Source: Bacteroidota bacterium (GTDB lineage Bacteria; Bacteroidota; Bacteroidia; B-17B0; Aurantibacillaceae). Taken from it: DNA of 64,000 nt. This document shows positions 41,837-50,727 of the stretch, piece by piece. The position numbers were made by a program, and so were the translations under genes. Numbering within the stretch: position 1 is the first letter of the stretch; each line of letters begins with the position of its first letter. Below the pieces are notes generated by a model. The model saw nothing but the letters and a program-made list of their open reading frames with translations. It was not told the DNA's origin and did no database searches. The stretch spans positions 48,497 through 112,496 of the forward strand of contig JACCXH010000057.1 in NCBI GenBank assembly GCA_013697245.1, given 5' to 3'.

Positions 41837-44659
41837 TTACTTCTTACTCTCTGCAGCTTTTGCTGCAGCTTTTGCTTGTGCGTCTGCAATTGTTTGCTGG
41901 CATTTTGCTTCTGCATCGGTAACTATCTTCTGTACTTTTTCGTCAACCTTTTTCTTTGCAACCTCTGCGGCTTTTTTAGCAGCAATTTTTGCAATTGGGT
42001 TACCTGCTTGTTCTACTAACTTATCAGCTTCTGCATAACCATCTGCTTTTGACTTGTCTGCATTTGCCTGAGCTTCTGCTTTTTGTTTTTCGCATTGTGC
42101 TTTCGCATCGTCTAATATTTTTTGTGCTTCTTCTGCAGCTTTATCAATTGCATTATTTACAACTTGTGTAGTTACCGTAGCAATGGTACTTTTTGCATCA
42201 TCTTTTAAAGAGGTCTTAATTTCCGGCTTCATTACCGTTCCGCCAAATAATGCAGTTACTTTTATTTTATCACCCACTGCTACATTTGTTCCTGCGGCTG
42301 CATTACCTTGTGCCAATAAACCGGTTAAAGCAGAATTTGCTGCGCCGCCAAACATGGCTTTTGGTATTTCCATTTTCCATTTATAATCAATGGTCTGGTC
42401 AAAACCTGTGCTACCGCTAATGTTGGCAGGTATGTTACTAATCTTGGTATCAAAGGGCGCCATTATTACGCGTCCGTCTTTTATTTGGTAGTTCACCAAT
42501 AAATTATCTACCTGCATATTTTTTAATTGCTCCATTTTTAAAACATCGCCTAATTTCATAAAAGGCGGAAAGCCACCAACATTTACTTTATCGGTTTTAA
42601 ATGTACCATTTGCTTTTACTGCGTTAAGATCGGGTTCCATTTTATCATTTAAAGATGTATTAAAATTCTCTAATGTTGCAGAGAATTTACCTTTAGCGTA
42701 TTGCCCAACAGGTGCCAGCTTTTGCACCGTGTTAAATGATTTAAATGTTTCCTGGATATCAAAGTTATCTACTTTTAAATTTAAACCTGTGGTTGGTTTT
42801 TTAATATTACTTGTTTCGTAAAAACCATTAATGGTTAAAGCGCCACCCATGGTGTTCATGTGTAAATTGGTCATGTCTACTTTTTGGTTGCGTACTACAA
42901 TGTTACCAACCATATTATCTAAAATTAAATTGGTATAAATTACTTTACCAATTTTTGCATCTAAATTAAAATCAATATTAGCGGGCACTGCAGCAACACC
43001 TGTAGATGCCGTTGATGTTGGCGTGGCTGTAATAGTTGCAGCCGCAGTGGTTGGTGTTGGCGGACCCATTAATTCATTAAGATCCATTAAAGTAGAGTTG
43101 ATCGTAAATGCACCTTTAATTAGGTCGCTTTTAAACATGTATTGCAAAAGGTTCTCAATTTTACCGTTGGCCTGTACATCACTTTTACCAAGCTTGGCAT
43201 CAAACTTTGCGAGTTCAACATATTGTGTGGTAAAATTTAACACCATAGTATTTAATTGTACAGGATAAGTAAGCGTGGCGCTTTTGTAATTCATTTTATC
43301 AATTTCTAGAGCACCACTGGCTTTAAATTTATCGTATTCTTTTTTATCAATAGAGCTCATGTGCCCCGCAATGCTAATGTCTGTTTTAATGATGCCGCTA
43401 AGCTCATCACCTTTTTCGGTTGGGATAAAATCTTTCATGCTAGAAAGATCGATGGTACCTTTCAGTTCTGCTTGTAATCCCGGATCTGAAATTGGTGTTT
43501 TAACGTGTGCGGTAATATCAATGGGGTTACCGGCTAACTCCATATGGAATTTATTTACGTCCACCGTAGTTGCATCTAATACACCGGTTGGGTTTAATAC
43601 TTTTACGTCAATGTTAATGTTGTTAACCGATTTTGGTAAGCTTGGATATTTGAACATAGCATCTTTAATCTCTAAGTTAACACCAAATGCAGGCATCTGC
43701 GAAGCGTTATAGGTTCCTTTCGCATAACCGTCTAAAGATAGTTTACCCGATGTTTTTACCGAAGCAAAATCTTTTGAGTACACACTTGGAATTAAAGAAA
43801 GAATAGATTTAAATTCTGTTTGGTTGGCTTTAAATTTAAGATCCATTTTAATGTTGGTGTCGGGCATTTCTACAAAGCCGTCAAAACCCAAAGTAAGATC
43901 ATTTAAACTAAATTCATTTTCTTTAAACGTGAATTTCATTTTAGGCATATCCATATCAAGATCTGCTTTTAAATGTGTGTGTACTTCATTTAAATAAGCC
44001 ACGCCACCCATCTTAAAAGTTGTTTTAGCAATGTCGAGCAAGTTGTTCAATACAAAATTATCTTGCGTAAAATCACCATTCAATTCATAATTAAAATTAT
44101 CCAGCTTGGCATACATGCCACCTTGCTGATCGTCATAAACGATATACGTTTCTTTTATTTTAAACTCTTTTAATTTTACGGCAAATTTTGTAGCCGAAGT
44201 ATCTGCTGGTGCTGCAGCGGTTGTATCGGTACTTGCTTTTGCAATATCCCAGTTGGCTTTACCATCTTTTAAAATTTTTCCGAAAATGCGGGCTTTATCA
44301 ATTATAATAGAGTTAACACCATAAGGGCCACCACTAATAACCGATTTTAAATTAATATCGGCACTTAGTTCTGTAATATAAGCAAGTGTATCATCTTTAA
44401 ATTCGTTGATACCAATTACACTTACTTTATTGATCTTAAACCTGAAATCGGGAAAAGAGGAGAATATAGAAAGATCAAAATCACCAAAATCAACTTTTGC
44501 ATTTAAATTATTGTTGGCTTGTTCTTTTACAATGGCTACAATTTTATCTTTAAAAATAAAAGGTGCTGCTATTAATAAAATAATAATTAGTAATAACGAG
44601 ATCCCACTCCATTTAAGAATGCGACGAAATAATGATTTTTTTGGTTTTGTACTGCTCAT
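41837..44659 (-). CDS. AsmA family protein
   Basis: A 940-residue envelope protein of the AsmA/TamB-like family, thought to help move phospholipids between membranes. One N-terminal transmembrane helix (about residues 17-33, ISLLLIIILLIAAPFIF) precedes the AsmA N-terminal region (AKVDFGDFDLSIFSSFPDF) and long beta-rich segments (DLSSMKDFIPTEKGDELSG; FDIQETFKSFNTVQKLAPVG). The C-terminal 110 residues are an unusual Ala/Lys/Glu-rich helix with two cysteines (DAKAQCEKQKAEAQAN). The ATG start is in front of the anchor. Monocistronic, as the next upstream gene rpoD has its own terminator. Confidence 0.85.
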   Translation of the reverse strand: MSSTKPKKSLFRRILKWSGISLLLIIILLIAAPFIFKDKIVAIVKEQANNNLNAKVDFGDFDLSIFSSFPDFRFKINKVSVIGINEFKDDTLAYITELSADINLKSVISGGPYGVNSIIIDKARIFGKILKDGKANWDIAKASTDTTAAAPADTSATKFAVKLKEFKIKETYIVYDDQQGGMYAKLDNFNYELNGDFTQDNFVLNNLLDIAKTTFKMGGVAYLNEVHTHLKADLDMDMPKMKFTFKENEFSLNDLTLGFDGFVEMPDTNIKMDLKFKANQTEFKSILSLIPSVYSKDFASVKTSGKLSLDGYAKGTYNASQMPAFGVNLEIKDAMFKYPSLPKSVNNINIDVKVLNPTGVLDATTVDVNKFHMELAGNPIDITAHVKTPISDPGLQAELKGTIDLSSMKDFIPTEKGDELSGIIKTDISIAGHMSSIDKKEYDKFKASGALEIDKMNYKSATLTYPVQLNTMVLNFTTQYVELAKFDAKLGKSDVQANGKIENLLQYMFKSDLIKGAFTINSTLMDLNELMGPPTPTTAAATITATPTSTASTGVAAVPANIDFNLDAKIGKVIYTNLILDNMVGNIVVRNQKVDMTNLHMNTMGGALTINGFYETSNIKKPTTGLNLKVDNFDIQETFKSFNTVQKLAPVGQYAKGKFSATLENFNTSLNDKMEPDLNAVKANGTFKTDKVNVGGFPPFMKLGDVLKMEQLKNMQVDNLLVNYQIKDGRVIMAPFDTKISNIPANISGSTGFDQTIDYKWKMEIPKAMFGGAANSALTGLLAQGNAAAGTNVAVGDKIKVTALFGGTVMKPEIKTSLKDDAKSTIATVTTQVVNNAIDKAAEEAQKILDDAKAQCEKQKAEAQANADKSKADGYAEADKLVEQAGNPIAKIAAKKAAEVAKKKVDEKVQKIVTDAEAKCQQTIADAQAKAAAKAAESKK

Positions 44660-44722
44660 AATTCAATTTTTTATTGAGCTATAAAAATAAGAAAATTAAG
44701 GGAGAAAAAACGGCCTCATCCC

Positions 44723-44750
44723 AAATCCTTCTACAAAGGAGAAGGACTTT
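44723..44750. terminator. Hairpin of the dispersed CCTTCT...AGAAGG type
   Basis: AATCCTTCT and AGAAGGACTT form a bulged stem around ACAAAGG, followed by TTTTG on the plus strand. It lies in the gap between AsmA and rpoD and may be a secondary terminator or a dispersed palindromic repeat. Confidence 0.4.
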
Positions 44751-44775
44751 TGTGAGCACGGAAGGGCGGGGCTAT

Positions 44776-44812
44776 AAAAAACCCCTCCAATGCTGTCATC
44801 AGAAGGGTTTTT
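44776..44812 (-). terminator. Probable Rho-independent terminator of rpoD
   Basis: AAAAACCC pairs with GGGTTTTT (8 bp, extended imperfectly), with a T-rich tract on the minus strand. It is about 110 bases beyond the rpoD stop, which leaves an untranslated 3' region of that length. Confidence 0.6.
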
Positions 44813-44921
44813 CCTTGGAACTTAACTATGAATAAAGTGGAAAATGAAAGGTTAAATGTAAGAAGAGCGGGCCTTGAGTATAAAACATTTTCCCTCCGAT
44901 TCCCTACATTTTTACCTTTTA

Positions 44922-45788
44922 TTATCCTAAATATGCTTTTAATAAACGGCTTCTGCTGCCATGTTTTAGGCGACGCACTGCTTTTTCTTTTATCTGGCGC
45001 ACACGTTCGCGCGTTAGATCAAATTTTTCGCCAATTTCTTCTAAAGAATGCGCGTGTTTACCACCCAGGCCAAAAAACAATTTTACAACATCCGCTTCAC
45101 GCTCGGTTAAGGTTGATAATGCGCGTGTAATTTCTAATTGCAAACTTTCGCCAATTAATTCTTTATCCGGACTTAATGAGCTTTCGTTCTGCATCAGGTC
45201 GTACATGCTTCCACCATCTTCACCTAAAGTTAAAGGCGCATCCATACTTAAATGGCGGTTGTTGTTACGCATGGTATCTTGTATATCTGACGGCAACATT
45301 TCTAAAATTTCACCAATTTCATCGTAGCTTGGTTCTCTTTCAAGATCCTGCTCCATTTTAGAAAGGGCTTTATTTATTTTATTAATGGCGCCAATTTTAT
45401 TTAAAGGCAAACGCACAATACGGCTTTGTTCTGCTAAAGCCTGTAAAATGCTTTGACGGATCCACCACACGGCGTATGAAATAAATTTAAAACCACGTGT
45501 TTCATCAAAACGTTGTGCAGCTTTTATTAAACCTAAATTTCCTTCATTAATAAGATCGGGTAAACTTAAGCCCTGGTTTTGATATTGTTTACTTACCGAA
45601 ACCACAAAACGTAAATTGGCACGAACTAATTTATCTAAAGCGCGTTGATCTCCTGCTCTTATTTTTTGAGCCAAGATCACTTCCTCTTCGGCATTAATTA
45701 ATTCTACACGTCCAATATCGTGCAAATACATGTCCAAAGAAGCGGTTTCGCGGTTGGTGATCTGTTTGGTTATTTTGAGCTGTCTCAT
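44922..45788 (-). CDS. rpoD: Primary RNA polymerase sigma factor (RpoD/SigA)
   Basis: The housekeeping sigma factor. At 288 residues it lacks region 1.1, as in other Bacteroidota. Region 1.2 ([15 protein letters not shown]), region 2 with [20 protein letters not shown] and the -10 recognition helix [19 protein letters not shown], region 3 ([16 protein letters not shown]), and region 4 with [17 protein letters not shown] and the -35 helix [17 protein letters not shown] are all visible. It presumably reads the TAnnTTTG promoters noted here. The 208-bp gap to recN carries promoters that I cannot place with confidence. Confidence 0.95.
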   Translation of the reverse strand: MRQLKITKQITNRETASLDMYLHDIGRVELINAEEEVILAQKIRAGDQRALDKLVRANLRFVVSVSKQYQNQGLSLPDLINEGNLGLIKAAQRFDETRGFKFISYAVWWIRQSILQALAEQSRIVRLPLNKIGAINKINKALSKMEQDLEREPSYDEIGEILEMLPSDIQDTMRNNNRHLSMDAPLTLGEDGGSMYDLMQNESSLSPDKELIGESLQLEITRALSTLTEREADVVKLFFGLGGKHAHSLEEIGEKFDLTRERVRQIKEKAVRRLKHGSRSRLLKAYLG

Positions 45789-45996
45789 AAGGGGGTTATT
45801 TTAAATACAATTACGTATATACAGACTATTACGTTGGGTAGAAAGTTTAGATACCTTAAAAAAAACCAAAAAACGACCAAATATTGAGTTAAGCTAAAGT
45901 TACATTGAGTAAACAGAAGCTTTACTGTTGAAAATAAAACGCTTTTTTTGTTAAAAAACGCTTTTTTAACTGTTCAAATTGTACGAAATTGGCAGT

Positions 45997-47652
45997 ATGC
46001 TAAGGCGATTGTACATAAGTAATTTTGCGTTGATAAATGAGATGGATGTTTCCTTTCCCGGCAAACTATCAGTAATAACGGGAGAGACAGGGGCAGGGAA
46101 GTCTATTTTTTTAGAGGCTTTAGGCCTGGTTCTGGGTAATAGAGCCGATCTGGCGGCATTGCAGAACAAAAATAAAAAATGCATTATTGAGGCTGAATTT
46201 GATACAAAAGGACTTGAACTAAAAAGTTTTTTTGAAGAGAACGACCTGGATTTTGATACCACCGTTTTGTTGCGCCGTGAAATTAGCACCGAAGGAAAAT
46301 CGCGCAGTTTTTTGAACGATACACCGGTTGGATTGAATAGTTTAAAATTGTTATCAGAAAAATTAATTGATATTCACTCGCAGCATCAAACCTTATTATT
46401 AAATCAAACTAATTTTCAGTTAGAAGTATTAGATGCTTTTGCCGGAAGCTTGAGTGATTTTAAAGAATACAAAACAGAGTTTGCAAAACTAAATAAACTT
46501 AACAACGTTCTAAAAAATTTAACGGAACAGGAAGTGCAGGCAAAAAAAGAACTGGATTATTTTCAATTCTTATTTAACGAGTTGCAGGAAACTGAAATTA
46601 AAGTGGGCGCATTAAAAACGTTAGAAGAAGAAAGTTCTGCTTTAGAAAATGCCGAAAGCATAAAAAGCACTTTGTTGAATGCATCCAATACTATTAATGG
46701 CGGAGAAAGTAATTTGCTGAGCGCATTAGCCTATGTAAAACAAAGCATGCAATCGCTTTCAAAATACGGTAAAAATTATAACGAGTTTTTTGACAGGATT
46801 AACTCTGCTTACATCGAATTAAAAGATCTTGCTTCTGAATTAGAAGATGCTGAAACGGAAGTTAATTTTGATCCTGTTAAATTGGATGAAGTCAATTCTA
46901 AGCTCGATAAATTTAACCGACTGCTTAAAAAGCACAATGTAAATACAGAAGATGAATTACTTGCGGTTAAAGAAGAGATCGAAACTAAATTAACACAATT
47001 TGAATCGATAGAAAAAGATATTGACGAGACACAAAAACAAATTGATAAATTAAATGCCGTTTGTATCAAGATTGCAAAAAAATTAAGCGAGACCAGAACA
47101 AAAGCCATTGCGGATATTGAAAAACAGGTAAAAGAAATGTTATCAGATCTTTCGATGCCAAACGCCATCTTTAAGATCGAACTTACGCAAGCAAAAGAGA
47201 TGGGCTCAAGTGGCTTCGACCAGGTTAAATTTTTATTCTCTGCCAATAAAGGTGCGGCTTTAAACGAGTTGCACAAAGTGGCCAGTGGCGGCGAGCTGTC
47301 GCGTTTAATGCTGTGTTTAAAAGCATTACTGGCATCTAAAAAACAATTGCCCACTATTATTTTTGATGAGATTGATACAGGTGTAAGTGGCGATGTAGCA
47401 GATAAGATTGGCACTATTTTATTAAAGATGGGAAAAAGCATGCAGGTGGTAACTATTACACACTTGCCGCAAATGGCCAGTAAAGGCGATCATCATTTAT
47501 TTGTATATAAGAATGATGAAGCCGATAAAACGGTTTCGCACATTAAACAATTAAATAAAGACGAGCGAATAAACGAGATCGCTAAAATGCTCAGCACGGG
47601 TAACCCAACCCCATCTGCTTTAAAAAATGCCAAAGAGCTTTTAAATGCTTAA
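45997..47652 (+). CDS. recN: DNA repair protein RecN
   Basis: An SMC-like ATPase for double-strand-break repair. The start ATG at 45997 gives 551 residues (MLRRLYISNFALINEM); an in-frame TTG at 45979 adds six residues and is less likely. Walker A is GETGAGKSIF (about residues 32-41), followed by a long coiled coil in the middle, then the signature ASGGELSRLMLCLKALL and Walker B TIIFDEIDTGVSGDVAD. It overlaps the following sulfatase gene by 8 bases, so the two are cotranscribed. Confidence 0.95.
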   Translation: MLRRLYISNFALINEMDVSFPGKLSVITGETGAGKSIFLEALGLVLGNRADLAALQNKNKKCIIEAEFDTKGLELKSFFEENDLDFDTTVLLRREISTEGKSRSFLNDTPVGLNSLKLLSEKLIDIHSQHQTLLLNQTNFQLEVLDAFAGSLSDFKEYKTEFAKLNKLNNVLKNLTEQEVQAKKELDYFQFLFNELQETEIKVGALKTLEEESSALENAESIKSTLLNASNTINGGESNLLSALAYVKQSMQSLSKYGKNYNEFFDRINSAYIELKDLASELEDAETEVNFDPVKLDEVNSKLDKFNRLLKKHNVNTEDELLAVKEEIETKLTQFESIEKDIDETQKQIDKLNAVCIKIAKKLSETRTKAIADIEKQVKEMLSDLSMPNAIFKIELTQAKEMGSSGFDQVKFLFSANKGAALNELHKVASGGELSRLMLCLKALLASKKQLPTIIFDEIDTGVSGDVADKIGTILLKMGKSMQVVTITHLPQMASKGDHHLFVYKNDEADKTVSHIKQLNKDERINEIAKMLSTGNPTPSALKNAKELLNA

Positions 47653-49594
47653 AAAGATCATTGAAAAAATTCCTGCGCACATTAAGTTTTTAATAAAGCT
47701 TTATTTATTAAATCTTCTTTTATTTTTTGTGATGCGCTTTATTTTTTATTTCGTTAACCGTTCTTCAGATGTTGGTACTGTTTCTTTCTTGGAAAAAGCA
47801 ATGGCCTTTAAAATGGGGGTTGAGTTTGATTCAGCTGTATTTTGTTGGATTGCTTTTTTACCAACTTTTATTTTTTCGATCAGTCATTTTTTAAAACACA
47901 AATTTAAAAGTATTTATGTTTTGGGCTTTTATTCTTTTTTAATTTTAGAATTAATTTATTTTTTTGTTTGTGCCGCAAACATTCCTTATTTCCAACAATT
48001 CGGCAACCATTTAAATAAAAATGCCTTATTGTGGAATGACGATCCGGGTTTTGTTGCCGGTATGATCTTTGGCAATTTTTCGTATTGGGGTTATTTGTTG
48101 TTGTATTTTTTTATTGTTTTTGTTTTTATAAAAGCTACTAACCGTTTTTACAAAAAGTTTAAAGAACAAATTCCAAATGAACAAACTGAAAAGGTCATTT
48201 ATACTGCTCTAATATTTATTATTTTTTCAGGGCTTATTATCATTGGCGCAAGAGGCCGCACGTCGGATAGATCCGAGATCCACGAGGGTTTAGCCATTGT
48301 TTCGCAAAATGCTTTTATAAACCAGGTGGCCATCAATCCTAATTTTACTTTTTGGAAAACGATCTTTTATAGTAAAAATAAAAAACCGTACAAAGTTCCA
48401 AAAAATATTAACGAACAGCTGGCCTTTACAAGAAATTATTTGGGAATTAAAACACCTTTCGAACCAAACATTGAGCGTGCAATTAAAGACAGCCTTCATA
48501 AAAAATACAATTTTGTAATTGTTGTTATGGAAAGCATGTCGGTTTTTAAAATGGGCTATTACAATGGTAAAAAACTAACGCCTAATTTAGATAAACTTAT
48601 TGGGCAATCTGTTTTTTTTAGTAATTTTTTCTCTTCCGGCATTCATACTTTTAATGGTTTATTTTCAACAACTACCGGCTTTCCAAGTATACTCGCCGAG
48701 AAATCAATGATGGGTTATGTGAAAAAACCGTTTCGCGGTATTGGCCCTTTATTAAGCGAACAAGGTTACGAGAACTATTTTTACATTACACACGATCCGC
48801 ATTTCGATAACATGGAAGGCTTTTTTAAGTTCAATAAATTTGAGCATGCCATTAGCCAATACGATTTTAATTTTTCGCAAGCAGAAAGCTCCTTAGGCGT
48901 TCCGGATCATTTATTATTTGATAAATTAATTGAAGTTACTAATGCAAGAAAAAGCGACAAGCCTTTTTTATCGGTGTTGATGACCGCCTCTGATCACGGC
49001 CCGTGGAAAGTTCCGCAGGATATTTCTTTTAAACCTAATGGTGAAAACGAACAGGATAATTGCACCTTGTATGCAGATTGGGCAATAGGAAGATTTATAG
49101 AGATGGCAAAAAAACAAAGCTGGTTTGATAATACGGTGTTTATGTTTTTGGGCGATCATGGCCTTTCTATGGGCCACACATATGAAATGCCATTATCTTA
49201 TAATCATGTTCCATTTGTAATTTATCAACCTAATTTATTTAAAGCAGATACAATTTCTTCGCCGGCCTATCAACCCGATGTGCCGGCAACAGTAATGGGT
49301 ATTATTGGCGCAACTTATACCAACAGTACTTTTGGCATAAATATTTTAAAAGAAAAACACCCCTTTGTGGTTTTTTCGGCCGATGATAAAATTGGTTGTG
49401 TGGATGATAATGGTTTTTACTATTACAAAACATTAAATAACGAGCAACGCTATTTAAGAAAATATAAAAATTTAGACCCGGTAAATTATGTTGAAACTAT
49501 GAAATCAATAAGCGATAGTATGGAAAAAAATATGATGATGATCTACGAATCGGCTAATTATTTAATTAGAAAAGAGCATTTTTTATATGAATAA
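47645..49594 (+). CDS. LTA synthase family sulfatase-domain membrane protein
   Basis: 649 residues. Five N-terminal transmembrane helices (to about residue 200) are followed by an extracytoplasmic alkaline phosphatase/sulfatase-fold domain. Visible motifs: VVMESMSVFKMGYYNG, GIHTFNGLFSTTTGFPSI (holding the likely nucleophilic threonine), and FLGDHGLSMGHTYEMP with metal ligands. In Gram-negatives such proteins transfer phosphoglycerol or phosphoethanolamine to envelope glycans or lipids. It overlaps recN by 8 bases. The exact substrate cannot be told. Confidence 0.85.
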   Translation: MLKKIIEKIPAHIKFLIKLYLLNLLLFFVMRFIFYFVNRSSDVGTVSFLEKAMAFKMGVEFDSAVFCWIAFLPTFIFSISHFLKHKFKSIYVLGFYSFLILELIYFFVCAANIPYFQQFGNHLNKNALLWNDDPGFVAGMIFGNFSYWGYLLLYFFIVFVFIKATNRFYKKFKEQIPNEQTEKVIYTALIFIIFSGLIIIGARGRTSDRSEIHEGLAIVSQNAFINQVAINPNFTFWKTIFYSKNKKPYKVPKNINEQLAFTRNYLGIKTPFEPNIERAIKDSLHKKYNFVIVVMESMSVFKMGYYNGKKLTPNLDKLIGQSVFFSNFFSSGIHTFNGLFSTTTGFPSILAEKSMMGYVKKPFRGIGPLLSEQGYENYFYITHDPHFDNMEGFFKFNKFEHAISQYDFNFSQAESSLGVPDHLLFDKLIEVTNARKSDKPFLSVLMTASDHGPWKVPQDISFKPNGENEQDNCTLYADWAIGRFIEMAKKQSWFDNTVFMFLGDHGLSMGHTYEMPLSYNHVPFVIYQPNLFKADTISSPAYQPDVPATVMGIIGATYTNSTFGINILKEKHPFVVFSADDKIGCVDDNGFYYYKTLNNEQRYLRKYKNLDPVNYVETMKSISDSMEKNMMMIYESANYLIRKEHFLYE

Positions 49595-49622
49595 ATTAAC
49601 TGTTAAAGCGTTAAGAACATTA

Positions 49623-49768
49623 AACCACATAGAAACATAGAAAAAGTATCAATCAGGCCGCCTAAAAGATCCACATAATTTAATTCGCTTGCGAATTAAA
49701 TACGATGTTTACCTTAACTCTTTACTTAGGAATATCAAAATAAAATTGAACTATGTGTCTATGTGGTT
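49623..49768. repeat. 146-bp palindromic element with 18-bp terminal inverted repeats
   Basis: AACCACATAGAAACATAG at 49623-49640 and CTATGTGTCTATGTGGTT at 49751-49768 are inverted copies with one mismatch. Inside is a second perfect 10-bp inverted repeat, TTTAATTCGC and GCGAATTAAA at 49679-49688 and 49691-49700. No reading frame. A non-autonomous MITE or palindromic intergenic unit is likely. Confidence 0.6.
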
Positions 49769-49812
49769 ATTTTTTTTCATAGTCTCCTAGGCAGCTCGAG
49801 TAAAAACTATAC

Positions 49813-49840
49813 TTTGTTTTAAGCAATAATCGTATATTTA
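49813..49840 (+). promoter_or_regulatory. Probable fabI promoter
   Basis: TTTG at 49813-49816 precedes TATATTTA at 49833-49840 (one mismatch to TAnnTTTG) by 16 bases. The fabI ATG is 20 bases further on. Confidence 0.4.
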
Positions 49841-49859
49841 CGCAACTAAAAATACAATT

Positions 49860-50669
49860 ATGGCATACAACTTATTAAAAGGAAAACGCGGAATTATTAC
49901 GGGTGCTTTAGACGAAAATTCAATCGCATGGCAAGTGGCTCTTAAGGCACACGAAGAAGGAGCAACATTTGTACTTACAAACGCACCTATCGCCATGCGC
50001 ATGGGCGAAATAAATAAATTAGCGGCCCAAACCAATTCTAAAATTATTCCCGCCGATGCAACAAGTGTTGAGGAAATTGAAAAATTATATACCGAAGCAA
50101 TGGCACATTTAGGTGGTAAAATTGATTTTGTATTACATTCAATAGGTATGAGCGTTAATATGCGTAAGGATATTCCATACACAGAATTAAATTACGATTA
50201 TTATCAAAAAGGAGCAGATATTTCTGCACTTTCATTTCATAAGATGCTTGCGGTTGCCTATAAATTGGATGCTATTAATGATTGGGGTTCTGTAGTAGCG
50301 CTTACATATATGGGGGCTCAACGCGCGTTCCCTTTTTATACCGATATGTCTGATATTAAAGCAATGCTGGAAAGTATCGGACGTAGTTTTGGTTACCATT
50401 ATGGTACAAAGAAAAAAGTAAGAATAAATACGGTGTCACAATCTCCTACAAAAACAAAAGCAGGAACAAGTATTAAAGGCTTTATGGATTTTTACGATTT
50501 CGCAGAATTGCAATCACCACTTGGTAATGCAAGTGCTGAAGACTGCGCAAATTTTTGCGTAAGCCTTTTCAGTGATCTTACAAAGATGGTTACAATGCAA
50601 AACCTGTTTCATGATGGGGGTTATTCTTCTACCGGCGTTAGTCAGGCACAGTTAGATCGTATGAAATAA
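49860..50669 (+). CDS. fabI: Enoyl-[acyl-carrier-protein] reductase (FabI type)
   Basis: Reduces trans-2-enoyl-ACP with NAD(P)H, the last step of each fatty acid elongation cycle. The 269-residue protein is an atypical SDR: the N-terminal nucleotide-binding segment LKGKRGIITGALDENSIAW, the HSIGMSVNM region, and the YTDMSDIKAML segment following AFPFY (Tyr-x6-Lys type). Length is slightly above the 258-265 usual. It is separate from acpP-fabF elsewhere in the window. Confidence 0.93.
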   Translation: MAYNLLKGKRGIITGALDENSIAWQVALKAHEEGATFVLTNAPIAMRMGEINKLAAQTNSKIIPADATSVEEIEKLYTEAMAHLGGKIDFVLHSIGMSVNMRKDIPYTELNYDYYQKGADISALSFHKMLAVAYKLDAINDWGSVVALTYMGAQRAFPFYTDMSDIKAMLESIGRSFGYHYGTKKKVRINTVSQSPTKTKAGTSIKGFMDFYDFAELQSPLGNASAEDCANFCVSLFSDLTKMVTMQNLFHDGGYSSTGVSQAQLDRMK

Positions 50670-50691
50670 TTTTCGAGGAATTTTTTATTAG

Positions 50692-50727
50692 AACGTTTAC
50701 TGAATGATCACTTTTTTAGTAAACGTT
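50692..50727 (+). terminator. Rho-independent terminator of fabI, overlapping the 3' end of the convergent gene
   Basis: AACGTTTACT and AGTAAACGTT form a perfect 10-bp stem with a 16-base loop, followed by TTTTTTA. The stem lies inside the last ten codons and stop of the gene on the minus strand, so the two genes share it. Confidence 0.75.

Noticed and set aside
44828..45130. 100-aa frame antisense to rpoD 3' end
   Set aside because: Antisense of a conserved gene and partly over a terminator region; no family resemblance.
46809..47441. 210-aa open frame antisense to recN
   Set aside because: Antisense of the recN coiled coil; the recN frame carries all motifs.
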